From Hyphomicrobiales bacterium (GTDB lineage Bacteria > Pseudomonadota > Alphaproteobacteria > Rhizobiales > NORP267), in assembly GCA_030688605.1 (NCBI GenBank), contig JAUYJB010000049.1, positions 1 through 33,382 of the forward strand: a stretch of 33,382 nt of DNA, in the 5' to 3' direction. Both the position numbers and the translations under genes were made by a program. Shown piece by piece: positions 15,005 through 23,036 of the stretch (position 1 is its first letter; each line of letters starts with the position of its first letter). The notes under the pieces are model-generated. The model did no database searches and was not told the origin of the DNA. It saw only the letters and a program-made list of their open reading frames with translations.

Positions 15005-17011
15005 GTGGCGTGGTTGATCGAGCCCAACCCGGCAGGAGGGGGCGTGCCGGCGATGCCCGCGCGTCCCGCGGTACTGCGCGCGCGCCCGTCCGGCACGACC
15101 GTGCTGAACGGCCGCCGGATCGCCCGCCGCGAAGCGCTCCCACCCGAAATCTCCTTTCTCGAGGGCCGCCATGTGGACCGCGGGACGCTCAGTCGCGCCG
15201 CCGCCGCGGCGCGGCGCTGGCGGGTCTCGCCGGAGCAGGTTCTGCTCAATACCGGTCTGATCACCCAGATCACCTATTACCGGGCGCTCGGGGCCCACCT
15301 GGGGCTGAGCTTTTCACGTCTGCCCGAGAACGCCGTCAACTGGCGGGCGTTCAAGCATCCCAAGGGCGCGGCGATGGCCCGCGCCAACATCGTGCCGCTG
15401 GCGCGCACCGGAGAGGGCCTGCGGGTCGCCATCGCGCCGCAGGGACGGGCGCTGCGGCGGCTCGTCATGCTGAGCCGGCGTCCGGACGCGACACGGGCAT
15501 TGCGCAATCACCTGATCATCGCGACCCCCGGCGACGTTGCCGGCATCGTGCAGCGCGGACGGAACGAGGCGATGCTGGCGCATGCCTGCCGCAACCTTGC
15601 CGATTCCAGTCCGGCATCGAGCGCCGCCAGCGGCCTCGGCCTCGTACAGGCGTCGGTGCTGGCGGTTTCGGCCGCGGTTTGCCTCGCCGCGCTCGCCGCC
15701 GCGCCGGCTTTCACCCTGGCGGCGCTGGCCGTCGTCCTGGCGGTGATATTCGCAGCCGTGAACATACTGCGGACCATGACGGTCCTCGCCGCGACCCGGG
15801 CGCCGGGCCGGGGCGCCGAACGCGCCGCCCCGGCAGGGGACGCGGCCGATGTCGCGCCGGGCGGCACCGCCGAGGAGGACCTGCCGGTCTATACGCTGCT
15901 GGTGCCCCTGCTCAACGAAGCAGCCGTCCTGCCGCAACTCGTCAAGGCGTTGCGGCGGCTCGACTATCCGGCCGCCAAACTCGACATCAAGCTGATTTTC
16001 GAGGCGCACGACCGCGAAACGCTAGCCGCGGCGCAGGCGTTGCGCCTGCCGGCCGGTTTTCACCGCGTCGTCGTTCCCCCGGGCGGGCCGCGGACCAAGC
16101 CCAAGGCGCTCAATTTCGCCCTTCAGCTTGCGCGCGGCAGCCTCGTTGCCGTCTATGACGCGGAAGACCGGCCGGAGCCGAACCAGCTGCGCCGGGCCGT
16201 CGCCGCCTTTGCCGCCGGCCCGCCGGAACTGGCCTGCGTCCAGGCGCCGCTCGGCTTCTACAACACCGGCTGCAATTGGCTGACCCGGCAATTCGGGATC
16301 GAGTATGCGGCGCTGTTCGACGCGCAGCTGCCGGCGCTCGAGGCGCTCAGGCTGCCGATCCCGCTCGGCGGCACCTCGAACCATTTCCGCCGCGACCGGC
16401 TCGAGGAAGTCGGCGCCTGGGACCCCTACAATGTCACCGAGGACGCCGATCTCGGCATTCGCCTGGCGCGGCGCGGCTACCGCTGCGCGATGCTCAACTC
16501 GCGCACCTTCGAGGAGGCCTGCGGCCGGCTGCCCGGCTGGCTCGGCCAGCGCACGCGCTGGATCAAGGGCTGGCTGCAGACCTATTTCGTGCACATGCGC
16601 GCACCGCTTCTATTGTGGCGCGAGCTGGGCCCGAAGGGCTTCATCGCCTTCAACGTGCTGATCGCCGGTACGGTCGTCTCGGCGCTCGCCCACCCGGTCT
16701 TTTCCGCCGCCATCGTCTACGCGCTCATGACCGGGCTCGTTTTCGCCGAGCCGCCGAGCCCGGGCAGGCTGGGGCTTGCGGCGATCAACACCTTCAACCT
16801 CACGGTCGGCTACACGGCGGCGATCCTGCTCGGCTGGCTCGGGGTGAAGAAGCGCGGGCTAAACGGCCTGGCCGCGGCGCTGAAATGGATGCCGGTCTAT
16901 TGGCTGCTGATATCGCTTGCCGCCTACCACGCGCTGTGGGATCTCGCCCGCCGCCCGTTCCACTGGGACAAGACCGAGCACGGGGGCAGCCGCTATCGGC
17001 TCTTGCCCTGA
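15005..17011 (+). CDS. Membrane GT2 glycosyltransferase with N-terminal MshEN-like domain
   Basis: A 668-residue inner-membrane glycosyltransferase of family 2, like the XagB and cellulose-synthase-like enzymes. Residues 50-185 resemble the MshEN/T2SS-E N-terminal domain (VLLNTGLITQITYYRALG near 79-96), a domain that in other proteins can bind cyclic di-GMP. Two membrane helices follow at about 213-256. The catalytic domain (about 293-530) has VPLLNEA, DAED (385-388), TED (478-480) and QRTRW (515-519), the processive-type signature, so it probably polymerises a polysaccharide and exports it through its own membrane channel. Four more helices fill 545-650. GTG at 15005 follows GGGAG by about eight bases. 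It stands alone, next to a tRNA gene, so the product is unknown. Confidence 0.9.
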   Translation: MAWLIEPNPAGGGVPAMPARPAVLRARPSGTTVLNGRRIARREALPPEISFLEGRHVDRGTLSRAAAAARRWRVSPEQVLLNTGLITQITYYRALGAHLGLSFSRLPENAVNWRAFKHPKGAAMARANIVPLARTGEGLRVAIAPQGRALRRLVMLSRRPDATRALRNHLIIATPGDVAGIVQRGRNEAMLAHACRNLADSSPASSAASGLGLVQASVLAVSAAVCLAALAAAPAFTLAALAVVLAVIFAAVNILRTMTVLAATRAPGRGAERAAPAGDAADVAPGGTAEEDLPVYTLLVPLLNEAAVLPQLVKALRRLDYPAAKLDIKLIFEAHDRETLAAAQALRLPAGFHRVVVPPGGPRTKPKALNFALQLARGSLVAVYDAEDRPEPNQLRRAVAAFAAGPPELACVQAPLGFYNTGCNWLTRQFGIEYAALFDAQLPALEALRLPIPLGGTSNHFRRDRLEEVGAWDPYNVTEDADLGIRLARRGYRCAMLNSRTFEEACGRLPGWLGQRTRWIKGWLQTYFVHMRAPLLLWRELGPKGFIAFNVLIAGTVVSALAHPVFSAAIVYALMTGLVFAEPPSPGRLGLAAINTFNLTVGYTAAILLGWLGVKKRGLNGLAAALKWMPVYWLLISLAAYHALWDLARRPFHWDKTEHGGSRYRLLP

Positions 17012-17043
17012 GCCCGCGGCCGGTGCGGCGCCGGGAAAGGGAC

Positions 17044-17117
17044 TGGAGCGGGCGAAGGGAATCGAACCCTCGTCTGGAGCTTGGGAAGCTCTCGCTCTGC
17101 CATTGAGCTACGCCCGC
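17044..17117 (-). tRNA. tRNA-Gly (anticodon CCC)
   Basis: The minus strand folds as a 74-base tRNA with an encoded CCA end: acceptor GCGGGCG pairs with CGCCCGC, D arm GCTC...GAGC, anticodon loop TTCCCAA giving CCC, T arm GAGGG-TTCGATT-CCCTT. It is close to E. coli glyU. It reads GGG codons. No integrase or attachment repeat is seen at its 3' end, so it is not an occupied island site here. Confidence 0.95.
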
Positions 17118-17128
17118 ATCCCTCATGA

Positions 17129-17157
17129 AAATAGCGGCCCGACGCCGGGGCGGACAA
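17129..17157 (-). promoter_or_regulatory. Candidate promoter for tRNA-Gly
   Basis: On the minus strand TTGTCC (17152-17157), a 17-base spacer and CTATTT (17129-17134) lie 12 bases before the tRNA 5' end. The spacing and position fit a sigma-70 promoter with a short leader. Confidence 0.5.
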
Positions 17158-17319
17158 GCCCTTTCGTTCGCGATGGCCGACGGGTCCCGGCCATCTCCAT
17201 GCCGTCTCCATGAAGACCGGCACACGCATTCGTGACAAGACGTGTCCATCCGCCGCCTTCCGCGCGGCCGTTCATATGCTAGGTTCCGCCGAATCGCGGA
17301 CAGACGCAGACTTGAGGAA

Positions 17320-18315
17320 ATGGAAGCACTTACGTCGAAACAGGACAGCGCCCCGCCGCTCGCCCCCGGCAAGTTCGTCGACCCCGACCGGACGGCGAAG
17401 GGCGAGCCGCGCGCGGCGGTGCCGCTGGCGCAGCTGGAGACGCTGTGGTTCAACACCGGCACGCTGTGCAACATCGCCTGCGTCAATTGCTATATCGAGT
17501 CGGACCCGCGCAACGACCGGCTGGAATATATCACCGCCGCGGAGGCGGCCGTCTTTCTCGACGAGATCGAGGCAGGCGGGTTTGCGACGCGCGAGATCGG
17601 CTTTACCGGCGGCGAACCGTTCCTCAATCCGGACATGCTGGCGATGGCCTCCGACGCGCTCAAGCGCGGCTTCGAGGTGCTGATCCTGACCAACGCCATG
17701 AAGCCGATGCAGCGGCCGCGCATCAAGGCGGGGCTCCTCGAGCTCAAGGCCCGCCATGGCGGGCGGCTCAAGCTGCGCGTCAGCCTCGACCATTACACGC
17801 AGGAACTGCACGGAGCCGAGCGCGGCCCGGAAAGCTGGCAGGCGACGCTCGACGGGATCGACTGGCTTGCCGCGGAGGGCTTTCGCATCGCCGTTGCCGG
17901 CCGCACCTGCTGGCAGGAACCGGAAGGATCGCTGCGCGCCGGCTATCGGCGCCTGTTCGCCGAGCGCGGGCTTAACCTCGATGCGCGCAACGCGGGCGAC
18001 CTGGTGCTGTTTCCGGAGATGAACGAGCGCCTCGACGTAGCCGAGATCACCACCGCGTGCTGGGGTATTCTGGGGGTCGACCCCTCGAGCGTCATGTGCG
18101 CGACGAGCCGCATGGTGGTCAAGCGCAAGGGGGCGGCGCGGCCTGCCGTGCTGCCCTGCACGCTGATCGCCTACGACAGTGCGTTCGAGATGGGCGCGAG
18201 CCTGGAACAGGCGGCGCGCGCCAACGGCGGCAATTTCAAGAACGGGGCGGTCAAGCTGAACCACCCGCACTGCGCCCGCTTCTGCGTGCTGGGCGGCGGC
18301 TCCTGCTCGGCCTAG
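17320..18315 (+). CDS. Radical SAM protein with C-terminal cysteine cluster
   Basis: A 331-residue radical SAM enzyme. The 4Fe-4S motif is CNIACVNC (C50, C54, C57), and GFTGGEPFLNPD (about 94-105) is the SAM-binding GGE motif. The C-terminal third has further cysteines in CWGILG, VMCATS, LPCTL and HCARFC...SC (C318, C322, C329), which may bind a second cluster in SPASM-like fashion. No peptide precursor or partner enzyme is visible beside it, so the substrate is unknown. ATG at 17320 follows GAGG closely; a GTG at 17242 in frame would add 26 basic residues and seems less likely. Its stop TAG overlaps the dcd stop on the other strand through a shared CTAG. Confidence 0.85.
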   Translation: MEALTSKQDSAPPLAPGKFVDPDRTAKGEPRAAVPLAQLETLWFNTGTLCNIACVNCYIESDPRNDRLEYITAAEAAVFLDEIEAGGFATREIGFTGGEPFLNPDMLAMASDALKRGFEVLILTNAMKPMQRPRIKAGLLELKARHGGRLKLRVSLDHYTQELHGAERGPESWQATLDGIDWLAAEGFRIAVAGRTCWQEPEGSLRAGYRRLFAERGLNLDARNAGDLVLFPEMNERLDVAEITTACWGILGVDPSSVMCATSRMVVKRKGAARPAVLPCTLIAYDSAFEMGASLEQAARANGGNFKNGAVKLNHPHCARFCVLGGGSCSA

Positions 18316-19445
18316 GCGGGCGTGAACGGCTTGAAGTGCTTCGACAGTTTGAGGCCCTGGCGCTGGTAGCTCGAGCCGATGCCGCTGCCATAGACTTGTC
18401 TCGGCGTCTCGGTCAGCCGCTCATAGAGGAGCCGGCCGACGATCTGCCCGTCCTCGAGAATGAACGGCACCTCGTGGCTGCGCACCTCCAAGACCGCGCG
18501 GCTGCCGGCGCCGCCGGCCCCGGAATAGCCGAAACCGGGGTCGAAGAAGCCGGCATAGTGGACGCGGAACTCGCCGACCAGCGGATTGAACGGGATCATT
18601 TCCGCGGCATAGCCGGGCGGCACCTGAACGGCTTCCGTCGACGCCAATATGTAGAACTGGTCGGGGTCGAGGATCAGGCTGTTCTGCCCGCGCGAAAAGA
18701 TCGGCTCCCAGAAATCGAGCACCTCGTAGGCAGCAACCTTGTCGAGGTCGATCAGCGCGGTGTGGTGCTTGGCGCGGAAGCCGATGAGCCCGCTTTCCGT
18801 CTCGCCCCGCAGGTCGACGCTGAGCGCCAGGCCGCCGGCGATATTGGCCTTGGCCGCCGAGACCAGCCCCTCGCTTTCGTTGAGCGCGGTAAGTTCCGCG
18901 TCCGAGCACACGGCATGGCCCGAGCGGAAGCGGATCTGGGCGAGCCTGCTTCCCTCGCGCACCAGGATCGGGAAAGCGCGCGGCGAGATCTCGGCATGGA
19001 GTGGGCCCGTATAACCCGCATCGATTTTGTCGAACTCCTGGGCGCGGTCGGCAATCACCCGGGTGAAGACGTCGAGCCGGCCGGTCGAGCTCTTGGGGTT
19101 GGCGGCAGCGGCGATACCGCTGTCGAGCGCCAGGCTTTCGAGCAGCGGCACGATATAGACGCAGCCGGTCTCCAGCACCGCGCCGGCGGAGATGTCGATC
19201 TCGTGCAGCGCCAATTGTTCGAGCTTGTCCGACACCCGCATCGCCTTGCCCGGCAGGAAGCTCGCGCGCACGCGGGTGGCGCGGGCACCGAGGCGCAGAT
19301 CGAGGCTTGCCGGCTGCACCTGGCCTTCGATCAGCGGCCTTGCCGGCCTGATCGCGCCTGCTTCGACCAGCGCTTCGATCGCGTGCGAGGGCAGGATGCC
19401 GGCTTTGGCGATGGCCGGGCTTTGCGCCGGCTGCGGGCTTGCCAT
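18312..19445 (-). CDS. dcd: 2'-deoxycytidine 5'-triphosphate deaminase, long form
   Basis: A 377-residue protein of the long alphaproteobacterial dCTP deaminase family, about twice the length of E. coli Dcd. It has two dUTPase-like beta domains. The N-terminal half carries QPASLDLRLG (about 44-53) and NPKSSTGRLDVFTRVI (about 112-127), the phosphate-binding motif. The C-terminal half has GEFRVHYAGFFDPGFGY (about 290-306) and RSHEVPF, the other half of the trimer-type active site. It converts dCTP to dUTP for thymidylate synthesis. ATG at 19445 has GAGGAG seven bases upstream; the longer frame from 19517 is not needed. It is convergent with the radical SAM gene and divergent from metZ. Confidence 0.92.
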   Translation of the reverse strand: MASPQPAQSPAIAKAGILPSHAIEALVEAGAIRPARPLIEGQVQPASLDLRLGARATRVRASFLPGKAMRVSDKLEQLALHEIDISAGAVLETGCVYIVPLLESLALDSGIAAAANPKSSTGRLDVFTRVIADRAQEFDKIDAGYTGPLHAEISPRAFPILVREGSRLAQIRFRSGHAVCSDAELTALNESEGLVSAAKANIAGGLALSVDLRGETESGLIGFRAKHHTALIDLDKVAAYEVLDFWEPIFSRGQNSLILDPDQFYILASTEAVQVPPGYAAEMIPFNPLVGEFRVHYAGFFDPGFGYSGAGGAGSRAVLEVRSHEVPFILEDGQIVGRLLYERLTETPRQVYGSGIGSSYQRQGLKLSKHFKPFTPA

Positions 19446-19484
19446 GGCGGGTCTCCTCGTAGGCTCGTCTATCCTAACCCCGCC

Positions 19485-19513
19485 TTGACGCCAAGAGGCG
19501 AGGGTTGTAAAGC
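19485..19513 (+). promoter_or_regulatory. Candidate promoter for metZ
   Basis: TTGACG (19485-19490), a 17-base spacer, and TAAAGC (19508-19513). Transcription would start near 19520, immediately before the SAM-II aptamer. The -35 is good and the -10 is partial, which is common in alphaproteobacteria. Confidence 0.5.
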
Positions 19514-19520
19514 CCAACAG

Positions 19521-19580
19521 GATCGCGTGGTGATTTGGGCCGGCCGGCTTGCAGCCACGATAAACAAATCGCTAAAAGGC
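19521..19580 (+). promoter_or_regulatory. SAM-II riboswitch
   Basis: The conserved core of the metA/SAM-II motif is present: CGTGGTGATTTGG, CCGGCTTGCAGCCACG, then TAAACAAATCGCTAAAAGG. P1 is CGTGG (19526-19530) with CCACG (19555-19559), and the downstream A-rich strand supplies the pseudoknot that binds S-adenosylmethionine. It lies directly upstream of metZ, a known position for this class in alphaproteobacteria. SAM binding should lower metZ expression. Confidence 0.93.
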
Positions 19581-19591
19581 CGGGGCGCAGG

Positions 19592-19629
19592 AGACCCGGC
19601 TTCGCGATTTCGAGCGGCCCGGGTTTTTT
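19592..19629 (+). terminator. Intrinsic terminator between SAM-II aptamer and metZ
   Basis: ACCCGG (19594-19599) pairs with CCGGGT (19619-19624), with an imperfect inner stem, followed by a run of six T residues (19624-19629). It lies 12 bases after the aptamer and before the ribosome site GAGGAG of metZ. It is probably the expression platform, allowing transcription attenuation rather than only blocking of translation. Confidence 0.7.
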
Positions 19630-19647
19630 GATGAGGAGTGCGCCCCG

Positions 19648-20865
19648 ATGACCCCACCGAAAAAGGCCCGAAAGGCGACCGAAAGGTCCGTCCGCGGCTA
19701 TGCCCTCGACACCGAGCTCGTCCAGGGCGGCATCCTCCGCTCCCAGTTCGGCGAGACCTCCGAGGCGCTGTTCCTGAACTCCGGCTATGTCTATGACACG
19801 GCGGAACAGGCCGAAGCCCGCTTCAAGGGCGAGGACGACGGCTTCATCTATTCCCGCTACGCCAACCCGACGTTGGCCATGTTCGAAAAGCGGATGTGCC
19901 TGATGGAGGGGGCGGAAGCGGCGCGGGCCACCGCCACCGGCATGGCCGCGGTCACCGCCGCGCTCACCTGCCAGCTTGAGGCCGGCGATCACGTGATCGC
20001 GGCCAAGGCGCTGTTCGGCTCCTGCCGCTACGTGGTCGAGACGCTGCTGCCGCGCTTCGGCATGTCCTCGACGCTGGTCGACGGCGCCGACCTTGACCAG
20101 TGGCGCCAGGCGGTGCGGCCCGAGACCAGGGCGTTCTTTCTCGAATCCCCGACCAATCCGACGCTCGAAATCATCGACATCGCCGCCGTCGCCGAGATCG
20201 CCCACGAGGCCGGCGCACGGCTCATCGTCGACAATGTGTTCGCAACACCGCTGCATCAGCGCCCGCTCGAGCTCGGCGCCGACATCACCGTCTATTCGGC
20301 CACCAAGCATATCGACGGTCAGGGCCGTTGCCTCGGCGGCGTGGTGCTCTCGAGCGAAGAATTCATCATGGATTACCTGCATAATTTCATGCGCCAGACC
20401 GGCCCGTCGATGAGCCCGTTCAACGCCTGGGTGCTGCTCAAGGGGCTGGAGACGCTGGCCCTCAGGGTCGAGCGCCATTGCGCCAGCGCCGCGCGGATCG
20501 CCGATCATCTGGCGGGCAAGAGCCAGGTGGCGCGCACGCTCTATCCCGGCCGCGCCGACCACCCGCAGGCCGCGCTCGCCGTCCGCCAGATGGCCTCGGG
20601 CGGGCCGATGGTGGCCTTCGAGCTTGCCGGCGGCAAGCCCGCCGCCTTCAAATTCTCCAACGCCCTCAAGCTCATTCGCATTTCCAACAATCTCGGCGAC
20701 ACCAAGAGCCTGATCACCCACCCGGCAACGACCACCCATCAGCGCCTCACCGAGGAGGCGCGCCAGGAGCTCGGCATCACCGGCGGACTGTTGCGCCTTT
20801 CCGTTGGGCTCGAAGCGGTCGAGGATCTCGTTGCCGACATTGACGCTGCGCTCGACCGGGTTTAA
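19648..20865 (+). CDS. metZ: O-succinylhomoserine sulfhydrylase
   Basis: A 405-residue PLP enzyme of the Cys/Met metabolism family. It makes homocysteine directly from O-succinylhomoserine and sulfide in methionine synthesis. Visible: YSRYANPT (68-75), the PLP phosphate and stacking region ATGMAAVTAA (96-105), ESPTNPTLEIID (166-177), D195 in IVDNVFATP, the Schiff-base lysine K220 in YSATKHIDGQGR, and SNNLGDTKSLITHPATTTH near 344-362. The family is MetZ/MetB/MetC; the context of a SAM-II riboswitch and the long KHIDGQGR motif favour MetZ. ATG follows GAGGAG by about ten bases. apaG follows 55 bases downstream, probably in the same transcript. Confidence 0.93.
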   Translation: MTPPKKARKATERSVRGYALDTELVQGGILRSQFGETSEALFLNSGYVYDTAEQAEARFKGEDDGFIYSRYANPTLAMFEKRMCLMEGAEAARATATGMAAVTAALTCQLEAGDHVIAAKALFGSCRYVVETLLPRFGMSSTLVDGADLDQWRQAVRPETRAFFLESPTNPTLEIIDIAAVAEIAHEAGARLIVDNVFATPLHQRPLELGADITVYSATKHIDGQGRCLGGVVLSSEEFIMDYLHNFMRQTGPSMSPFNAWVLLKGLETLALRVERHCASAARIADHLAGKSQVARTLYPGRADHPQAALAVRQMASGGPMVAFELAGGKPAAFKFSNALKLIRISNNLGDTKSLITHPATTTHQRLTEEARQELGITGGLLRLSVGLEAVEDLVADIDAALDRV

Positions 20866-20920
20866 CCAAGTCTGCCGGTTTGGGGCGGCGGCCCCGCGGG
20901 GTGAGAGGGTCGTTGACGCC

Positions 20921-21313
20921 ATGTATCGCGCAGTCACGCGGTCGATCCAGGTGAGCGTGGAGCCGTTCTATCTGGCCGACCGCTCCGATCCGGAGGCGAG
21001 CGAATATTTCTGGGCCTACCGGATCGACATTACCAATCAGGGTGAGGAGCCGGTGCAGCTGATCTCGCGCCATTGGAAGATTACCGACGCGCACGGCCGC
21101 ACCGAGGAGGTGCGCGGGCTCGGCGTGGTCGGCGAGCAGCCGCGCCTGCAGCCCGGCGGCAGCTTCGAATATACCAGCGGCGTGCCGTTGCGGACGGCGA
21201 CCGGAATCATGGCCGGAAGCTATCTGATGGAGACCGAGCGCGGCGAGCGCTTCAAGGTCGACATCCCGGCCTTTTCGCTCGACAGCCCGCACATGAAAAA
21301 GAGCGTGAACTGA
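20921..21313 (+). CDS. apaG: ApaG protein
   Basis: A 130-residue fibronectin-type protein of the ApaG family, normal length. It has VEPFYLADRSDPEASEYFWAYRIDITNQG, then SRHWKITDAHG and GEQPRLQPGGSFEYTSGVPL, and ends with GSYLMETERGERFKVDIPAFSLD; all are ApaG landmarks. The role in bacteria is linked to cobalt and magnesium handling but is not settled. ATG at 20921 was chosen over an earlier in-frame start at 20804, which lies inside metZ. GAGAGGG lies about eleven bases upstream. It is likely co-transcribed with metZ, an arrangement found in other alphaproteobacteria. Confidence 0.92.
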   Translation: MYRAVTRSIQVSVEPFYLADRSDPEASEYFWAYRIDITNQGEEPVQLISRHWKITDAHGRTEEVRGLGVVGEQPRLQPGGSFEYTSGVPLRTATGIMAGSYLMETERGERFKVDIPAFSLDSPHMKKSVN

Positions 21314-21404
21314 GCCAGATGCCACGCCTAAGCAGCTCGACGCACCGTTCCGCGGGAAGGTTCCAGAGGCCGTTGAAAAGGTGCGATGGAAGCCGATGCA
21401 GCGT

Positions 21405-21524
21405 CCCCTCTTCCCCAGTGGGGAGAGGGGCAGGGTGTGGGGGGATGTGCGTAACATATTGAAACTCTTACGCCCCCTCGCCCGGTTCGCTGCCGCGAAC
21501 CGACCTCTCCCCACCGGGGAGAGG
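21405..21524. repeat. Cluster of three intergenic hairpins
   Basis: The gap 21314-21577 (264 bases) holds three strong stem-loops: CCCCTCTTCCCC/GGGGAGAGGGG (21405-21430, one bulged T), CGGTTCGC-TGCC-GCGAACCG (21483-21502), and CCTCTCCCC-ACC-GGGGAGAGG (21504-21524). The first and third also resemble and can pair with each other, so the whole 120 bases may form a larger fold. No T-run follows, so these are more like REP-type repeats than terminators. No gene is seen in the gap. Confidence 0.65.
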
Positions 21525-21577
21525 TGTGTCTAGCGGCGTTAATCGCTGTTATTCAAGAGCCTGCCGAGGACGCACGC

Positions 21578-23023
21578 GTGCTGGAATTCCGCCCCATCGG
21601 CCTGGTCAACGGGATCCTGCTGGCGACGCTGGCGACGGCGATGATGCTGCCGGCGGTCGTCGATCTCGCCCTCGGCAACCCGGACTGGATCGCGTTCGTC
21701 ATCGCGGCCGTGCCGACTTATTTTGTCGGCTTCGCCATGGCCCTGGCCTCGCGCGGCGCCGACCGGCGGCTCGGCGTGCGCGAGGCCTTCATGATGACCA
21801 CTCTTGCTTGGGTGCTGGTCGCGCTGTTCGCTGCCCTGCCCTTTGTCTGGTCGGAACTGGACCTAAGCTATACGGATGCCTTCTTTGAAACCATTTCCGG
21901 TCTGACGACGACTGGATCGACCGTGATCTCCGGCCTCGACCATGCCCCGCCCGGCATTCTGTTGTGGCGCGGCCTCCTGCAATGGCTCGGCGGAATCGGT
22001 ATTATCGCCATGGCGATCGCCGTGCTGCCCATTCTGAGGGTCGCCGGCATGCAGCTTTTCAGGGCCGAAGCATTCGACACGTCCGAGAAGATCCTGCCGC
22101 GCGCCACCCAGATCGCCGGCTCGCTCACCGGCATCTACATCCTGTTCACGCTCGTCTGCGGGATCGCCTATCACCTCGCCGGCATGAGCGTCTTCGACGC
22201 CACCATCCATTCCATGACCACCATCGCCACCGGCGGCTTTTCCAGCCACGACGCCTCGATGGGGTATTTCGACTCGGCCGCCATCGAGACCATCGCCATC
22301 GTCTTCATGATCATCGGGTCGCTGCCGTTCATTCTCTACATCAAGGCGGCGCAGGGGCGTGTCCAATCTTTGCTGACCGACAGCCAGGTGCGGATGTTCT
22401 TCATTTTTGTAGCCGCCTTCTCAGGTTTGGCTCTAATCGCCCAGCAACAGGGTGAGTACGGCGACGTTCATGGCCTGCGCGAGGCGGTGTTCAACACCGT
22501 CTCGATCATCACCACAACCGGCTATGCGACAGCCCAATACGATCTTTGGGGGCCATTCTCGATCGCTGTTCTCCTCTGCCTGATGTTCGTCGGCGGCTGC
22601 ACCGGTTCAACGGCGGGCGGGATTAAAGTGTTCCGCTTCCAGGTGCTGTACCAGAATATCAGCCAGCATCTGAAGCGGGTGCTGCACCCGCACGGCGTGT
22701 TCGTGAATCTCTTTAACGGCAAGCCGCTGCCGGACAGTGTCTCCGGCGCCGTGCTTAGCTTCTTCTTTCTCTATCTTCTGACGACCGGCGTGATCACCAT
22801 TTTGCTCGGCTTCGAAGGCTTGGACATCGTCACCGCCCTTTCAGCGGCGGCGACGGCAATCTCCAATGTCGGCCCCGGCCTCGGGCCCATCGTCGGGCCG
22901 GCGGGGACCTTCGCGCCCTTGTCCGACGGCGCCAAATGGACGCTCTCCTTCGCCATGTTGCTCGGCCGGCTGGAGCTGTTCACCGTGCTGGTGCTGCTGA
23001 CGCCGCGCTTCTGGCGCTATTGA
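21578..23023 (+). CDS. trkH: TrkH-type potassium uptake membrane protein
   Basis: A 481-residue inner-membrane ion channel of the TrkH/KtrB superfamily. Its four pore repeats are recognisable: SGLTTTGSTVISG, HSMTTIATGGFSSHD, NTVSIITTTGYATAQYD and SNVGPGLGPIVG, each giving the filter loop. GGCTGSTAGGIKVFR is the conserved intramembrane loop region. It forms the K+ (or Na+) translocating subunit and normally works with a cytoplasmic TrkA-type nucleotide-binding subunit, which is not in this window. GTG at 21578 has GAGGA seven bases upstream; an earlier in-frame start at 21524 lies in the repeat. The next gene starts 13 bases after the stop. Confidence 0.92.
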   Translation: MLEFRPIGLVNGILLATLATAMMLPAVVDLALGNPDWIAFVIAAVPTYFVGFAMALASRGADRRLGVREAFMMTTLAWVLVALFAALPFVWSELDLSYTDAFFETISGLTTTGSTVISGLDHAPPGILLWRGLLQWLGGIGIIAMAIAVLPILRVAGMQLFRAEAFDTSEKILPRATQIAGSLTGIYILFTLVCGIAYHLAGMSVFDATIHSMTTIATGGFSSHDASMGYFDSAAIETIAIVFMIIGSLPFILYIKAAQGRVQSLLTDSQVRMFFIFVAAFSGLALIAQQQGEYGDVHGLREAVFNTVSIITTTGYATAQYDLWGPFSIAVLLCLMFVGGCTGSTAGGIKVFRFQVLYQNISQHLKRVLHPHGVFVNLFNGKPLPDSVSGAVLSFFFLYLLTTGVITILLGFEGLDIVTALSAAATAISNVGPGLGPIVGPAGTFAPLSDGAKWTLSFAMLLGRLELFTVLVLLTPRFWRY

Positions 23024-23036
23024 GTCGAATGGAACG

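Noticed and set aside
16917..17213. Plus-strand frame with a GIEPSSGAWEAL-type stretch
   Set aside because: It is the translated complement of the tRNA-Gly gene, a common false peptide.
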